A stretch of DNA of 38,029 nt from Thermoflexales bacterium (GTDB lineage: Bacteria > Chloroflexota > Anaerolineae > B4-G1 > SLSP01): NCBI GenBank assembly GCA_007125545.1, contig SLDA01000389.1:1-38029 (forward strand), written 5' to 3'. The position numbers were made by a program, and so were the translations under genes. Positions 1 through 7,682 of this stretch are shown one piece after another. The notes beneath the pieces are model-generated. The model saw nothing but the letters and a program-made list of their open reading frames with translations. It was not told the origin of the DNA and made no database searches. Numbering within the stretch: the stretch's first letter is position 1; every line of letters starts with the position of its first letter.

Positions 1-1016
1 CACGTATTGACGGGTTGTGGTCTGTTGGGACTGAAGATGCTCTGCATTGAGGGGGTTCCATGGGTACTGGGATAGATGAGATCGAACACCGGCGCGTAAA
101 CGACCTTTCCCATCCAGTGTGCCTGAATATCGTGGTCGCCCGTAGCCATAACGCCGTTCATCCCGGCTATGAAATCGCCGTTATCTATGCCGGGATCGCC
201 GGCGTAGATGCTATGCGGGTAGGGACAGTCAGGGTTGAGCCACTGGCGGAGGCCGGCGCTGCTCAAAGGGCCACAGCCGCCGCTCGCAGGCATCGCCGTG
301 GTGAAGGCCCGACTCATGATGCTATTGTCTTTATTGTAGATGTGGGCCAACTGCAGCCACGCGCGTTGAGAAGGTGATCCTACCCGGCCCAGACAGCATT
401 CGGGGCAGACGACGTCGCAGAAGTCCTTGAACTCGCCCTTATTTTGAACGTGAAACTCCGTGCCATAGCCGATATGCTTCACGACCTCATCCCAGACGGC
501 AATGGGCAGCAGTCCGCCACCGCCCATCTGCGTGACCCGCCCCGCGAGGGCCATCGCGCCGCCCGGTGCGGCGATATGGCGGAACCCGAAGAGGCGCATA
601 AAGGTGGTGGTGTCGGTCGTTACAATACTGGTCCTGATCCCGGTCGCGCCTGTGGGAATCGGGCTGCCCGAGCCCACAAAGCCCAGCTCGTGGCCACCTC
701 CGTTGACATACCAGGCTGTGACCTCGCCATCGGGGCTAAACGCATCCACCCCATTGAGCCGCGCGTATTCCAGAATCTGGTCTCGTATCGCGTTGTCGTG
801 GGCCGCACTCGGGGTAGCGCACTGGGAAATGAGGTCCGCGAGCATCTGCGTGCCGGCCATAGCCGTGCTGTCGGCCGTGATCTGCGCACGGCGGCGCAGC
901 GTGTAGAGGTTGCCGCCATCGATGGCCAACCCCACGAGCGCTGCCAATGCGATGATGGCAAAAGCCATAATGACGATAGCCTGTCCTTGCTTGGGTGTGT
1001 GGTTCTTGTCCTTCAT
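1..1016 (-). CDS. TadG-like pseudopilin / Flp pilus assembly protein, partial (C-terminus beyond the window)
   Basis: An open frame runs leftwards from ATG at 1016 through the window edge without a stop, 338 codons visible. The start is preceded by a GGAAGGA ribosome binding site. Residues 11-35 read GQAIVIMAFAIIALAALVG and then AIDGGNLY, the N-terminal hydrophobic segment and following DxGN of the TadG/Tad family, anchored in the membrane with the rest outside. The exported part has Cys residues clustered near residues 212-222 (CDVVCPECC), which could form disulfides or bind metal. TadG is the large minor component of tight-adherence pilus systems. It is the last visible gene of the operon headed by the ECF sigma factor at 7399. 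No TadA ATPase or Flp pilin gene is visible, so assembly genes would lie beyond the edge or elsewhere. Family assignment is firm for the N-terminus; the role of the long exported part is unknown. Confidence 0.8.
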   Translation of the reverse strand, partial: MKDKNHTPKQGQAIVIMAFAIIALAALVGLAIDGGNLYTLRRRAQITADSTAMAGTQMLADLISQCATPSAAHDNAIRDQILEYARLNGVDAFSPDGEVTAWYVNGGGHELGFVGSGSPIPTGATGIRTSIVTTDTTTFMRLFGFRHIAAPGGAMALAGRVTQMGGGGLLPIAVWDEVVKHIGYGTEFHVQNKGEFKDFCDVVCPECCLGRVGSPSQRAWLQLAHIYNKDNSIMSRAFTTAMPASGGCGPLSSAGLRQWLNPDCPYPHSIYAGDPGIDNGDFIAGMNGVMATGDHDIQAHWMGKVVYAPVFDLIYPSTHGTPSMQSIFSPNRPQPVNT

Positions 1017-1103
1017 TGTATCCTTCCTTCCTGTGCCTGCCGGTTCGGGTTAGCTGGTGGTACGGATGAGTCTGAGTGATAGGTTGGATCGCGTCTTGCG
1101 ATG

Positions 1104-1508
1104 CTAGGGACGGATGATGGCGCGCGTCGCATGGCCGCGCAGCGTGAGTTCGCTATCTGAGACTAGGAAGTTCGCAAAGGGTGTGTAAAGGACAAGGTTC
1201 GTCGTCACCGTAACGGTGATCGGCTCGCCGCTAGCCAGCGTGGGCGCCTCGACAGTGACGTCGCCCGGCGCAATCTCGATCAGGGCCCTCGACGCCTCGG
1301 ACGCACGCACGCGTATCCCGTTTACATCACTGGGGTTGTTCGCACCGTAGGCCGCGCCTTCATCCGCCGCATCGCGCAGGGCGACGATGGTGTAGTAGGC
1401 TCGACCGAAGTCGAGAAGCCCCATCATCATCATGACCAAGATGGGCAGGACGAGTGCAACCTCAACCAGACTCTGACCGCGTGACTTCCGCTTCGCTAGA
1501 CTCCTCAT
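1104..1508 (-). CDS. TadE-like pseudopilin
   Basis: A 134-residue protein. The ATG at 1508 is chosen because GGAGGAAC lies just upstream; an 11-codon upstream extension has no such site. Near the N-terminus RGQSLVEVALVLPILVMMMMG is the TadE-type prepilin segment: a Gly followed by a hydrophobic helix with Glu at position five (SLVEV). The motif FGRAYYTIVALRDAADEGAAYG matches the family's 'N/D-A-A-R/D-E-G' helix. The remaining 80 residues are a beta-rich exported domain. It would be inserted in the membrane as a minor pseudopilin. It lies 39 bases downstream of a membrane-anchored protein and about 90 bases upstream of tadG, in the same operon. It diverges clearly from the two near-identical TadE proteins at 3555-5932, so it is an older paralogue. 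Confidence 0.85.
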   Translation of the reverse strand: MRSLAKRKSRGQSLVEVALVLPILVMMMMGLLDFGRAYYTIVALRDAADEGAAYGANNPSDVNGIRVRASEASRALIEIAPGDVTVEAPTLASGEPITVTVTTNLVLYTPFANFLVSDSELTLRGHATRAIIRP

Positions 1509-1547
1509 AGTTCCTCCATCACTATCGCTTGTTGTTGGCACCCGTAC

Positions 1548-2177
1548 TCAGTCCTCTTGCAGGAGCAGCCGGCCCGACTGCGGATCGACGAGCACCCGAA
1601 GGTACTCGCCCATATCGAAGGCAGCGACGGTCCACGTGGCGCCCTGCGGCCCTGCCTGTAAGCGGAAGTGCACCTGTGCCTCCGGATGCTGTCGCAGAAA
1701 CAGGTCGCCGCCGGCGGCGCGAAAGCTGAGCCACGCCCCGTCCGCACCATACGCGGGCGGATACCCGGTCAGGGTGCGCGGCTGTACCAGGATCTCAAAG
1801 GGCGGCACCCATAAGAGCGTGTCGTCGTGAATGACGGCCGCCGCCAAACTCCTCTCGGCGGCGGAGAAGAAGTAGAAGCTCCAAGCCACGGGCGGCACTG
1901 AGATCTGTTCCCAGCCGGGATTCACCTGCCACGCGCCTTCTACGCGCACGAGCACCGCGTCCGGCGCCCACGTCGCCGCACGTGCGGCTGCTCTCTGCCC
2001 CGCCTCCTCGAGCGGGACGGCGGAGGTGACCGCGGAACGGACCCTGCGTGGTTGCGGCTGCGCAGGCTCGACGCCGGCAAACAGGGGCGCAAGGTTGAGC
2101 AGCAGAACGGCGAGTATGGCGGCCATGAGCAGGATGAAGATGATCAGAACCGTTCGCGCAGGTGAGTTGTTGTTCAT
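1548..2177 (-). CDS. Membrane-anchored hypothetical protein of the TadE/TadG operon
   Basis: A 209-residue protein that I cannot assign to a family with confidence. Residues 9-33 form one strongly hydrophobic helix (TVLIIFILLMAAILAVLLL), leaving a short cytoplasmic tail and an exported region of about 175 residues. The exported part has two segments with the pattern 'alanine-rich helix, then W/F-rich strand, then turn' (AARAATWAPDAVLVRV and VDPQSGRLL), faintly like PepSY-type domains; this is only a resemblance. The ribosome binding site is weak (GAGAGGAAAG at long spacing), consistent with coupling to the upstream gene, whose stop lies 9 bases away. Its fixed place between the propeller-like secreted protein and a TadE gene suggests a part in the same surface module. 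Confidence 0.65.
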   Translation of the reverse strand: MNNNSPARTVLIIFILLMAAILAVLLLNLAPLFAGVEPAQPQPRRVRSAVTSAVPLEEAGQRAAARAATWAPDAVLVRVEGAWQVNPGWEQISVPPVAWSFYFFSAAERSLAAAVIHDDTLLWVPPFEILVQPRTLTGYPPAYGADGAWLSFRAAGGDLFLRQHPEAQVHFRLQAGPQGATWTVAAFDMGEYLRVLVDPQSGRLLLQED

Positions 2178-2186
2178 GATACGAGA

Positions 2187-3533
2187 CTACTTTCCTCTCG
2201 AGACGAGCGGTAGGAAGAGGGTGGGGGATTCGGGCCTCGCCGGACTGCTGTTGCGGTAGAAGATGGCGACGGGCTGGTAGGCGTTGCTGGTCAACTCATA
2301 TTCGGCCCAAGCAAAGTGCAGCAGGCCCGCAGGGTCTATCGATATCGCTGGGAAGATCGACAGCCGCGTCGTGTCTCCCGAGACGTTAATGGGTGTCTGC
2401 CAAGAAATACCGCTGTTCTCCGAACAGCGAGCTGTGACCTGCTCGCGACCTGCGCCTGCAGACCCGTAGTAGCCGTGCCAGGTCGCGCAGACCTTCTCTG
2501 CTTGCACAAATAGGGACGAACCTGCGAAAGTTGGGAAGTTGCTGTTCACATGGACCGGTCCCAAGTCTTCGTTGAGGCGTGTCAGGGTAGCTGACTGCAA
2601 CGTCCGATACCAAATGTGCTGCGCGGTGGGCGTAGCGCCGCTGCCGATAGTCTGCGTCCAGGCGACGTGAACTCGATTGGCCGTGATGGCAATGCTGGGG
2701 CGAACCGCATACTGCTGTGTGACCGGAGAGAGCCGTGCGCGCGTCGCAGCGAAGCTGCTGGGTGCAACCCCCGATGCGTGCCAGATGCTGGACCCGTCCA
2801 CGACCGCGGTTTGCTTCTCGTACTGCTCCCAGACGATGTGAATAGTTGTAGATCCCGGCACTGTGGCGATTCTGGGATGCGAGACGCCGGCTTGAATCGC
2901 GTCCGGGAAGGCCGCGTTGTGGGCGATGACCCGTGTGGGGACGGACCACTCTTGAGATCCGGCGGCGCGGAAGCTATAATAGAGGCCGTGCCGCGACGCC
3001 CGGCAATCTGCTGCTGTGTCACTGCCGGCAAAGACCATGTGCCAACCAGCCGCATTCACCGCGACGTGGGGTGTCGTCGCCGGTCCGTGGTGTATGGTCT
3101 TCACGGTTCGTCGTGACGTCGTTGATCCGGCGATACTGTAGGCGACAATCCGGTGGGACGTATCGCAGCCTCCTTTGACGGAGCCCTCAGCCCAAGCGGC
3201 CACGATCTCCGCTCCCGAGTGGATGACTGTGGGAGCCCATACAAGCTGACCGGGGATGATGGTGCCCGGATTCGATTTAGTCCAGGTGCCGCTCGTACCT
3301 TGTCGGCGCGCAATCGTGACGCCCGTCCCGGCTTGACTCCTGGCCCAGATAGCCACGACGTCGCCGTGGACCGCAGCGACAGCCACCCGGTCCTTGTCTT
3401 GGATTGGCTCACTCCCGGATAGATCGACAGGAGAGATCCACGACACCGCGAATGCAATACCCGTGGTGGCGACTGCTGCAGCGAAGGCGAGCAGGTACGC
3501 GATTCCTATGTGATAGCGATGTTTCCTCGACAT
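2187..3533 (-). CDS. Secreted sialidase-fold (BNR repeat) propeller protein with C-terminal FLPLV tail
   Basis: A 448-residue protein. Residues 9-31 are a hydrophobic signal peptide or anchor. The body has repeating W/Y-rich strands such as HIVWEQY, HVAWTQT and HFAWAEY, spaced as in beta-propellers, and an Asp-box-like motif SENSGISW near residue 380, so a sialidase-like propeller fold is likely. I see no clear catalytic arginine triad or nucleophile, so enzymatic activity is not claimed; binding to surface glycans or proteins is as likely. The last residues are LFLPLVSRGK, a tail like that ending the secreted amidase at 17494. Start ATG has AAAGG eight bases upstream. It is followed 9 bases later by the membrane-anchored protein and sits 21 bases after the extended TadE, so it belongs to the sigma-factor-headed operon. 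Confidence 0.7.
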   Translation of the reverse strand: MSRKHRYHIGIAYLLAFAAAVATTGIAFAVSWISPVDLSGSEPIQDKDRVAVAAVHGDVVAIWARSQAGTGVTIARRQGTSGTWTKSNPGTIIPGQLVWAPTVIHSGAEIVAAWAEGSVKGGCDTSHRIVAYSIAGSTTSRRTVKTIHHGPATTPHVAVNAAGWHMVFAGSDTAADCRASRHGLYYSFRAAGSQEWSVPTRVIAHNAAFPDAIQAGVSHPRIATVPGSTTIHIVWEQYEKQTAVVDGSSIWHASGVAPSSFAATRARLSPVTQQYAVRPSIAITANRVHVAWTQTIGSGATPTAQHIWYRTLQSATLTRLNEDLGPVHVNSNFPTFAGSSLFVQAEKVCATWHGYYGSAGAGREQVTARCSENSGISWQTPINVSGDTTRLSIFPAISIDPAGLLHFAWAEYELTSNAYQPVAIFYRNSSPARPESPTLFLPLVSRGK

Positions 3534-3554
3534 GGTTCTGCCTTTCCCTGCCTC

Positions 3555-5456
3555 TTAGTCCAACGCCTGCACATAGAGGTCGACGATGACGTAAGTGGAT
3601 GACATAACGACAACGGGCTGCACATCGAGGTAGAGGACATCACCCAAGCGCAGTTGCCCAACGACCGTATACTCCCCCTGAGGGATGTCGCTTAACTCGT
3701 AGTTTCCATTATCATCGGAACGTCCTGAGGCCCACAGACGTCCCACTGCATCGTAAAGGTACACGGAGACATACGCCTGCCGGAAGCCGGTATCAAACAG
3801 GTGCGTCGCGCCGCCGACGGTACCTCCTGCTACCACGGTGACTTCGGGTGTTGGCGTGGGGGCGAGATTGGCAGTCGTCAGTGTCACGCTGATCAAGTCA
3901 CTGAGGTTGTTGGTCTCGTCTTCTTCCTCAATTTGGTTCCATGTATCGACCATCGCAATCAAGGTGTGCTTGCCCACGGTCTCGAAGCCGTTGGGTACAT
4001 ACATCGTGAAAGTGATCGACGACCCCGCGCTGAGCGCGTTCACCCCGACGTAGTCTACACTCGACTGCTGCTGGTACCAGTTGGGCGAGGTCATATCGGG
4101 ATTGGCGAACAGGTCCACCCAGAAGAGCGAGGTGACGTCGGTGTCGCTATCATTCATGATCGTGACAGACAGATAGATCCGCTCATAGGTGCCGGGCAGA
4201 GGATCGCTGGTGACCCGCAGATCCGTGATGATCAGGTCCGGCGGCGTCGCCGGCGTCGGAGTGGGGGTGGGGGTCGGCAGACAGACCGGCACGCTGATCG
4301 TCGCGGTTTGTTTGTGTCTGCTCGGGTTAGCCCGCCATCCTTCGACCGTGAGGGTATGCACTGTCGGCGGTGGAAACGGCACGTTGATGGGCGTGAAGAG
4401 GACATCGATGGTGGAGATGTTGCGATCTTTGGAAGTGGTCATACCGTGCACACCATTCCAATATAGGCGAAGCTGGTCGACTCGGGGGTTATTAGTGTCG
4501 AGCCAGTTGTCGCCGCGAACACGTATGCTGGTCGCCCCGGGCGGGATACAGTCCACCACCGTGTAGATGAACGCCGCCGGCGGTGTGGGGGTGGGGGTCG
4601 GCGTTGCCGACGATGCCGCGACAATCGCCAAATCCTGACTGCCGTAGCCGTGAACGACGATAGTATGGCCCTCTACCAGCCCGGGTAGACCGTCGAAGGT
4701 AAAGATCCCGCTGGGAGCGACGGTCACGGTGCGCTGTAGCCCGGTCTGGACCACCCGGAGTGTAACCGCGTAGCCCGGCGCGGCATCTCCGGTCACGCGT
4801 GTGTCGGCCGCTTCCACAGGCCGTTCGATGATGATAGGTGGAAGCGGCGTGGGGGTGAACGTCGCCGTCGGGGTGGGCGTGTCGACCGGTGTCTCGCCCG
4901 GCGCCAGCGTCGGGGTAGCCGTGGGCGTCGCAGTCTCAGTTGGCGTGGGGGTCGGGGTTAGCGTGGCGGTCGGCGTCGCCGTAAGGGTTACACCGGGCAG
5001 AGGATTGCCTGGGGCCGGACCTCCGCCCACGCCTGCGCTCTGGATGGTGCGCCAGTTTTCCGTTAGGAAGGTCAGGCCGCTCCCCAGAAAGGGGGCCATA
5101 AAGGGCGTTAAGGGCTCGATCACGTAGTCGATCCGGACGCCCACGCGGTTGCCCGCTGTGGCAAGGGTCGGGTCAGTAAAAACTGCTGTGCCCGGACCGT
5201 TATCGTACTCAATCGTCGGCACAACCGGGGGGATCAGGGCGATCTGCCCATTGACCGCGTCGACAATGCCCGCTTGATCCTGTGGGTCTACGATACCGTA
5301 ACGCGTGCCCTCGCGGGCCGCATTGGAGACGTTGACGTAGATGAACAGGATACGCCCGAACTCGATGGTGCCGATGGTGATCAGGAGCAGGACCGGCAGG
5401 ATAAGGGCGAATTCGACCAATCCCTGACCGCGACGGAAACGCTTTGTTCTATTCAT
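3555..5456 (-). CDS. Extended TadE-like pseudopilin with Thr-Pro linkers and CARDB domain
   Basis: A 633-residue modular surface protein. Residues 1-154 are a complete TadE pseudopilin (RGQGLVEFALILPVLLL, then NAAREGTRYG). Next come a Thr-Pro linker (about 155-202), an Ig-like domain (203-285), a short linker, a beta domain (294-390), another linker (393-403), a CARDB-type adhesion domain (405-525, ending DETNN before the last strand) and a carboxypeptidase-regulatory-like beta domain (559-633). The ATG at 5456 is preferred over GTG at 5462: GGAG is well spaced only for the ATG, and the paralogue just upstream begins the same way. Normal TadE proteins end near residue 150-200, so about 480 residues are added. 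It would carry a long adhesive stalk outside the cell. It is the tandem copy of 5468-5932. Confidence 0.85.
   Translation of the reverse strand: MNRTKRFRRGQGLVEFALILPVLLLITIGTIEFGRILFIYVNVSNAAREGTRYGIVDPQDQAGIVDAVNGQIALIPPVVPTIEYDNGPGTAVFTDPTLATAGNRVGVRIDYVIEPLTPFMAPFLGSGLTFLTENWRTIQSAGVGGGPAPGNPLPGVTLTATPTATLTPTPTPTETATPTATPTLAPGETPVDTPTPTATFTPTPLPPIIIERPVEAADTRVTGDAAPGYAVTLRVVQTGLQRTVTVAPSGIFTFDGLPGLVEGHTIVVHGYGSQDLAIVAASSATPTPTPTPPAAFIYTVVDCIPPGATSIRVRGDNWLDTNNPRVDQLRLYWNGVHGMTTSKDRNISTIDVLFTPINVPFPPPTVHTLTVEGWRANPSRHKQTATISVPVCLPTPTPTPTPATPPDLIITDLRVTSDPLPGTYERIYLSVTIMNDSDTDVTSLFWVDLFANPDMTSPNWYQQQSSVDYVGVNALSAGSSITFTMYVPNGFETVGKHTLIAMVDTWNQIEEEDETNNLSDLISVTLTTANLAPTPTPEVTVVAGGTVGGATHLFDTGFRQAYVSVYLYDAVGRLWASGRSDDNGNYELSDIPQGEYTVVGQLRLGDVLYLDVQPVVVMSSTYVIVDLYVQALD
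4245..4990 (-). repeat. Thr-Pro coding repeats (interdomain linkers)
   Basis: Within the extended TadE gene, three stretches of low-complexity coding repeat (about 4850-4990, 4575-4607 and 4245-4278) read as alternating Thr-Pro, Ala-Thr-Pro and Glu-Thr-Pro codons. On the plus strand they appear as gtgggggtcggcgt-type repeats that generate long false Val/Gly-rich ORFs. Such linkers are flexible, extended spacers between exported domains. Their repetitive DNA can change length by slippage. Confidence 0.85.
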
Positions 5457-5467
5457 GCTCACTTCTC

Positions 5468-5932
5468 CTACGGAAGAGGATTGCCTGGAGCCGGACCTCC
5501 GCCCACGCCTGCGCTCTGGATGGTGCGCCAGTTTTCCGTCTGGAAGGTCAGGCCGCCCCCCAGAAAGGGGGCCATAAAGGGCGTTAAGGGCTCAATAACG
5601 TAGTCGATCCGGACGCCCACGCGATTGCCGGGTTTGGCAAGCGTTGGGTCGGTAAAAACCGCTGTGCCCGGACCGCTATCGTACTCAATCGTTGGGACAA
5701 CCGGGTCTATCAAGGCAATCCGCCCATTGACCGCGTCGGTGATGCCCGCTTGGTTCTGGGGATCTACGATACCGAAACGTGTGCCCTCGCGGGCTGCATT
5801 GGAGAGGTTAACGTAGATGAACAAGATGTGTCCGAACTCGATGGTCCCGAAGATGATCAGGAGCAGAACCGGCAGGATAAGGGCGAACTCGACCAATCCC
5901 TGACCGCGACGGACACCCCTTTTTTTGTTCAC
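5468..5932 (-). CDS. TadE-like pseudopilin (short tandem paralogue)
   Basis: A 154-residue protein that is almost the same as the first 154 residues of the next gene downstream: I count about 19 differences, and the final 22 residues match exactly. It has the TadE signal helix RGQGLVEFALILPVLLLIIFG and the NAAREGTRFG motif, and ends right at GNPLP, the point where the longer paralogue continues into its Thr-Pro linker. The start is GTG at 5932; AGGAG lies inside the end of the upstream gene, whose stop is only 2 bases away, so translation is probably coupled. It would be an unadorned pseudopilin subunit that may co-assemble with the long form. Confidence 0.85.
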   Translation of the reverse strand: MNKKRGVRRGQGLVEFALILPVLLLIIFGTIEFGHILFIYVNLSNAAREGTRFGIVDPQNQAGITDAVNGRIALIDPVVPTIEYDSGPGTAVFTDPTLAKPGNRVGVRIDYVIEPLTPFMAPFLGGGLTFQTENWRTIQSAGVGGGPAPGNPLP

Positions 5933-5934
5933 GC

Positions 5935-6858
5935 TTAATTCTCCTGGTCCGTGTTGGGGGGCGCCTGCCGTCCGCCGAGGGGATTATCCCCCGGCAGCAG
6001 GAACTGCTCAGGACGACCCGCCTGATAAGCGGACCGAAAACCTTCGGGATCTTCGCGTGCACTGAGCGTGAGCAGGTATCCCCTTTCGACCGCGTGCTTC
6101 ATCTGGCTGAGACCGGCGGCATTGGGCTGCGAGGCCTGCGCGTTCAACGTCTCGAGCACGCTCAGATAGGCGCCGAGCTGGCGCGATACATAGATAAGGG
6201 TATCGTCCATCGTCGTCTCCGGTGTCTGTGCGAGGGCGTGGAGCACTTGATTGACCAACTGACCGACCTCGCTCACGGTCTCGTAATCGAGGGTGCGGCC
6301 CGTGCCGGCGAGGGCTTGCGCTTCGGCCACCCGCTCGCCGAGGAAGGCCAGGCCGAGCGAGAGCCGGACGTCGGGCTCTTCGGCGCCGCGGAACTGGACG
6401 CGCTCCATATGCAGCTTGAGGGGATAGAAGAGGTGGCCCGGCATACTCTCTCTCGCGGCGCCCACGATCCGCGGGCTCAGGGGCGCCAGCATGACGAGCA
6501 GCGCGATCAGCGCAACCGCGAGTCTGCCCAGAAAGCGCACTTCGACGCGGAGCCGTTCGCGAAGAGCATGACGGCGAGGTTGGCGTGCCGACGTCGCCAA
6601 AAGTTGTGCCCGGCCAAACTGCAGCTTGCCTGGTGGGGCTGGAACCGGTTGCCGCAGTGTGTGCGTGAGCACGGTGGCGGTCTCCAGCAAGGCACGGAGT
6701 CCCGGGTCGGCCTCGCTTCCTGACCCGGTACTGCTTATCAGCTTGCTCGTGGAATCGGGGCATGCAATGGCGTCCAGCTCCTCCGCCAGTTGGCGTTTCA
6801 CGGTTGCGCGTCGTCTCATCGTTCCCCGTACCCCTTGTCGCTGCCTCTCTTCATTCAT
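5935..6858 (-). CDS. DUF5667-domain membrane protein, candidate anti-sigma factor
   Basis: A 307-residue protein whose gene overlaps the end of the ECF sigma factor gene by 8 bases. The first ~100 residues are charged and presumably cytoplasmic. One transmembrane helix follows (about 107-127, FLGRLAVALIALLVMLAP), and then the segment ARESMPGHLFYPLKLHMERV, which is the typical DUF5667 opening 'A-x-PG-x-x-x-YPLK'. The rest is helical and exported. The one-helix topology and position directly after a sigma gene suggest that it controls the sigma factor. No zinc-binding ZAS motif (HxxxCxxC) is present, so it is not a classical zinc anti-sigma. An internal ATG at codon 14, with AAGGGG upstream, is an alternative start. 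Confidence 0.75.
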   Translation of the reverse strand: MNEERQRQGVRGTMRRRATVKRQLAEELDAIACPDSTSKLISSTGSGSEADPGLRALLETATVLTHTLRQPVPAPPGKLQFGRAQLLATSARQPRRHALRERLRVEVRFLGRLAVALIALLVMLAPLSPRIVGAARESMPGHLFYPLKLHMERVQFRGAEEPDVRLSLGLAFLGERVAEAQALAGTGRTLDYETVSEVGQLVNQVLHALAQTPETTMDDTLIYVSRQLGAYLSVLETLNAQASQPNAAGLSQMKHAVERGYLLTLSAREDPEGFRSAYQAGRPEQFLLPGDNPLGGRQAPPNTDQEN

Positions 6859-7399
6859 CCAACTGCCCCTTTAGCGCGTGTAGGGCCCGGTGCTGCAGCG
6901 CCTCTACGGCGCCCACACTCTTGCCCAGGATCTCCGCAACTTCTCGCGTCTTCATACCCTCGCCAAACCGGAGTATCAGGACCTGCTGCTGGGTCTGGGG
7001 CAGCGCCCGTATCGCTCTGTGTAGCTCCTGATGCGACCAGATGGCTGCCACCTGCGTGCCCGGCTCCGCCGTATCGGCCACAACCTCCACATCCTCGAGC
7101 GGTTCGCCGGTCAGGGAATGGTAGCTTCGGAACCAGTCGACCGCGACGTTGTGCGCGATCCTGTAGAGCCATCCCCGGAAAGACAGGCGCCAGACCCGCT
7201 GCGCGCGTATCGCCTCCAACACCTTGACAAAGACATCGCCGGTAAGATCTTCGGCCACCTGACTGTTGCCGATACGCCGGTAGAGATACCCGTAGATACG
7301 CGTCGCATAGAGATCGTAGAGCGCCGCGAGCGCTTGTTTGTCGTTGGCCCGCGCCCGCGCCATCAATTCTTGCTCATCAACCGGCTGCGCTGTCTTCAC
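6851..7399 (-). CDS. RNA polymerase ECF-type sigma-70 factor
   Basis: A 182-residue ECF sigma factor with only regions 2 and 4. Region 2 spans about residues 22-90: LYDLYATRIYGYLYRRIGN, then the core-binding stretch AEDLTGDVFVKVLEAI and the -10 reading segment FRGWLYRIAHNVAVDWFR. Region 4 spans about 127-178: RALPQTQQQVLILRFGEG and the helix-turn-helix TREVAEILGKSVGAVEALQHRALHAL (shown in the frame, recognising -35). The start is GTG at 7399, with GGAG ten bases upstream. It heads the minus-strand operon to the window edge and overlaps a DUF5667 membrane protein, so it probably drives its own operon in response to an envelope signal. I could not find a convincing promoter for it; TATAGT sits at about 7416-7421 on the minus strand without a good -35. 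Confidence 0.9.
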   Translation of the reverse strand: MKTAQPVDEQELMARARANDKQALAALYDLYATRIYGYLYRRIGNSQVAEDLTGDVFVKVLEAIRAQRVWRLSFRGWLYRIAHNVAVDWFRSYHSLTGEPLEDVEVVADTAEPGTQVAAIWSHQELHRAIRALPQTQQQVLILRFGEGMKTREVAEILGKSVGAVEALQHRALHALKGQLDE

Positions 7400-7682
7400 C
7401 CTCTTGGCGCTCCTATACTATAAGACGTGGATTCTTACCAAAACCATACGCAAACTGCGGGAAAAGTCTGAAACTCGCGATGAATGTAGGGCCATTAAGT
7501 TAGAGCGGGCAGATGGCCGGGGCTCTTAGTCGATAGAATACAGGCACATCGGCAGCGCGCAAGTCTGAATCAATGACCGGTGGGGGTTGACAGTTTCGCC
7601 CGACGTTGTATCTTCCTGTGTGGGTTAGGGAGGGCACACACACAGGGGCCGGTGACGTACCGGGCCTCACCGAGGAGCGGGG
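7400..7682. other. Divergent intergenic region, sigma factor / MFS transporter
   Basis: A 283-base gap between divergent genes. It holds one good promoter for the transporter (7587-7614) and an inverted repeat at 7615-7646. No ORF with a ribosome binding site and no RNA gene was seen. Confidence 0.6.
7587..7614 (+). promoter_or_regulatory. Sigma-70-type promoter for the MFS transporter gene
   Basis: A perfect -35 TTGACA (7587-7592) is followed by a 16-base spacer and TATCTT (7609-7614). The transcript would begin near 7621. An inverted repeat CCTGTGTG (7615-7622) / CACACAGG (7639-7646) lies at the expected start of transcription and could be an operator or a leader hairpin. Confidence 0.55.

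Noticed and set aside
4801-5127. Plus-strand Val/Gly-rich ORF
   Set aside because: It is the antisense reading of the Thr-Pro linker codons and TadE part of the minus-strand gene; no start signal and the repeats explain the composition. The same holds for 24948-25325.
6851-7399. Autoregulatory ECF promoter upstream of the sigma gene
   Set aside because: Scanning 7400-7500 on the minus strand gave only a TATAGT box without a spaced -35 or an ECF-like GGAAC/CGT pair.
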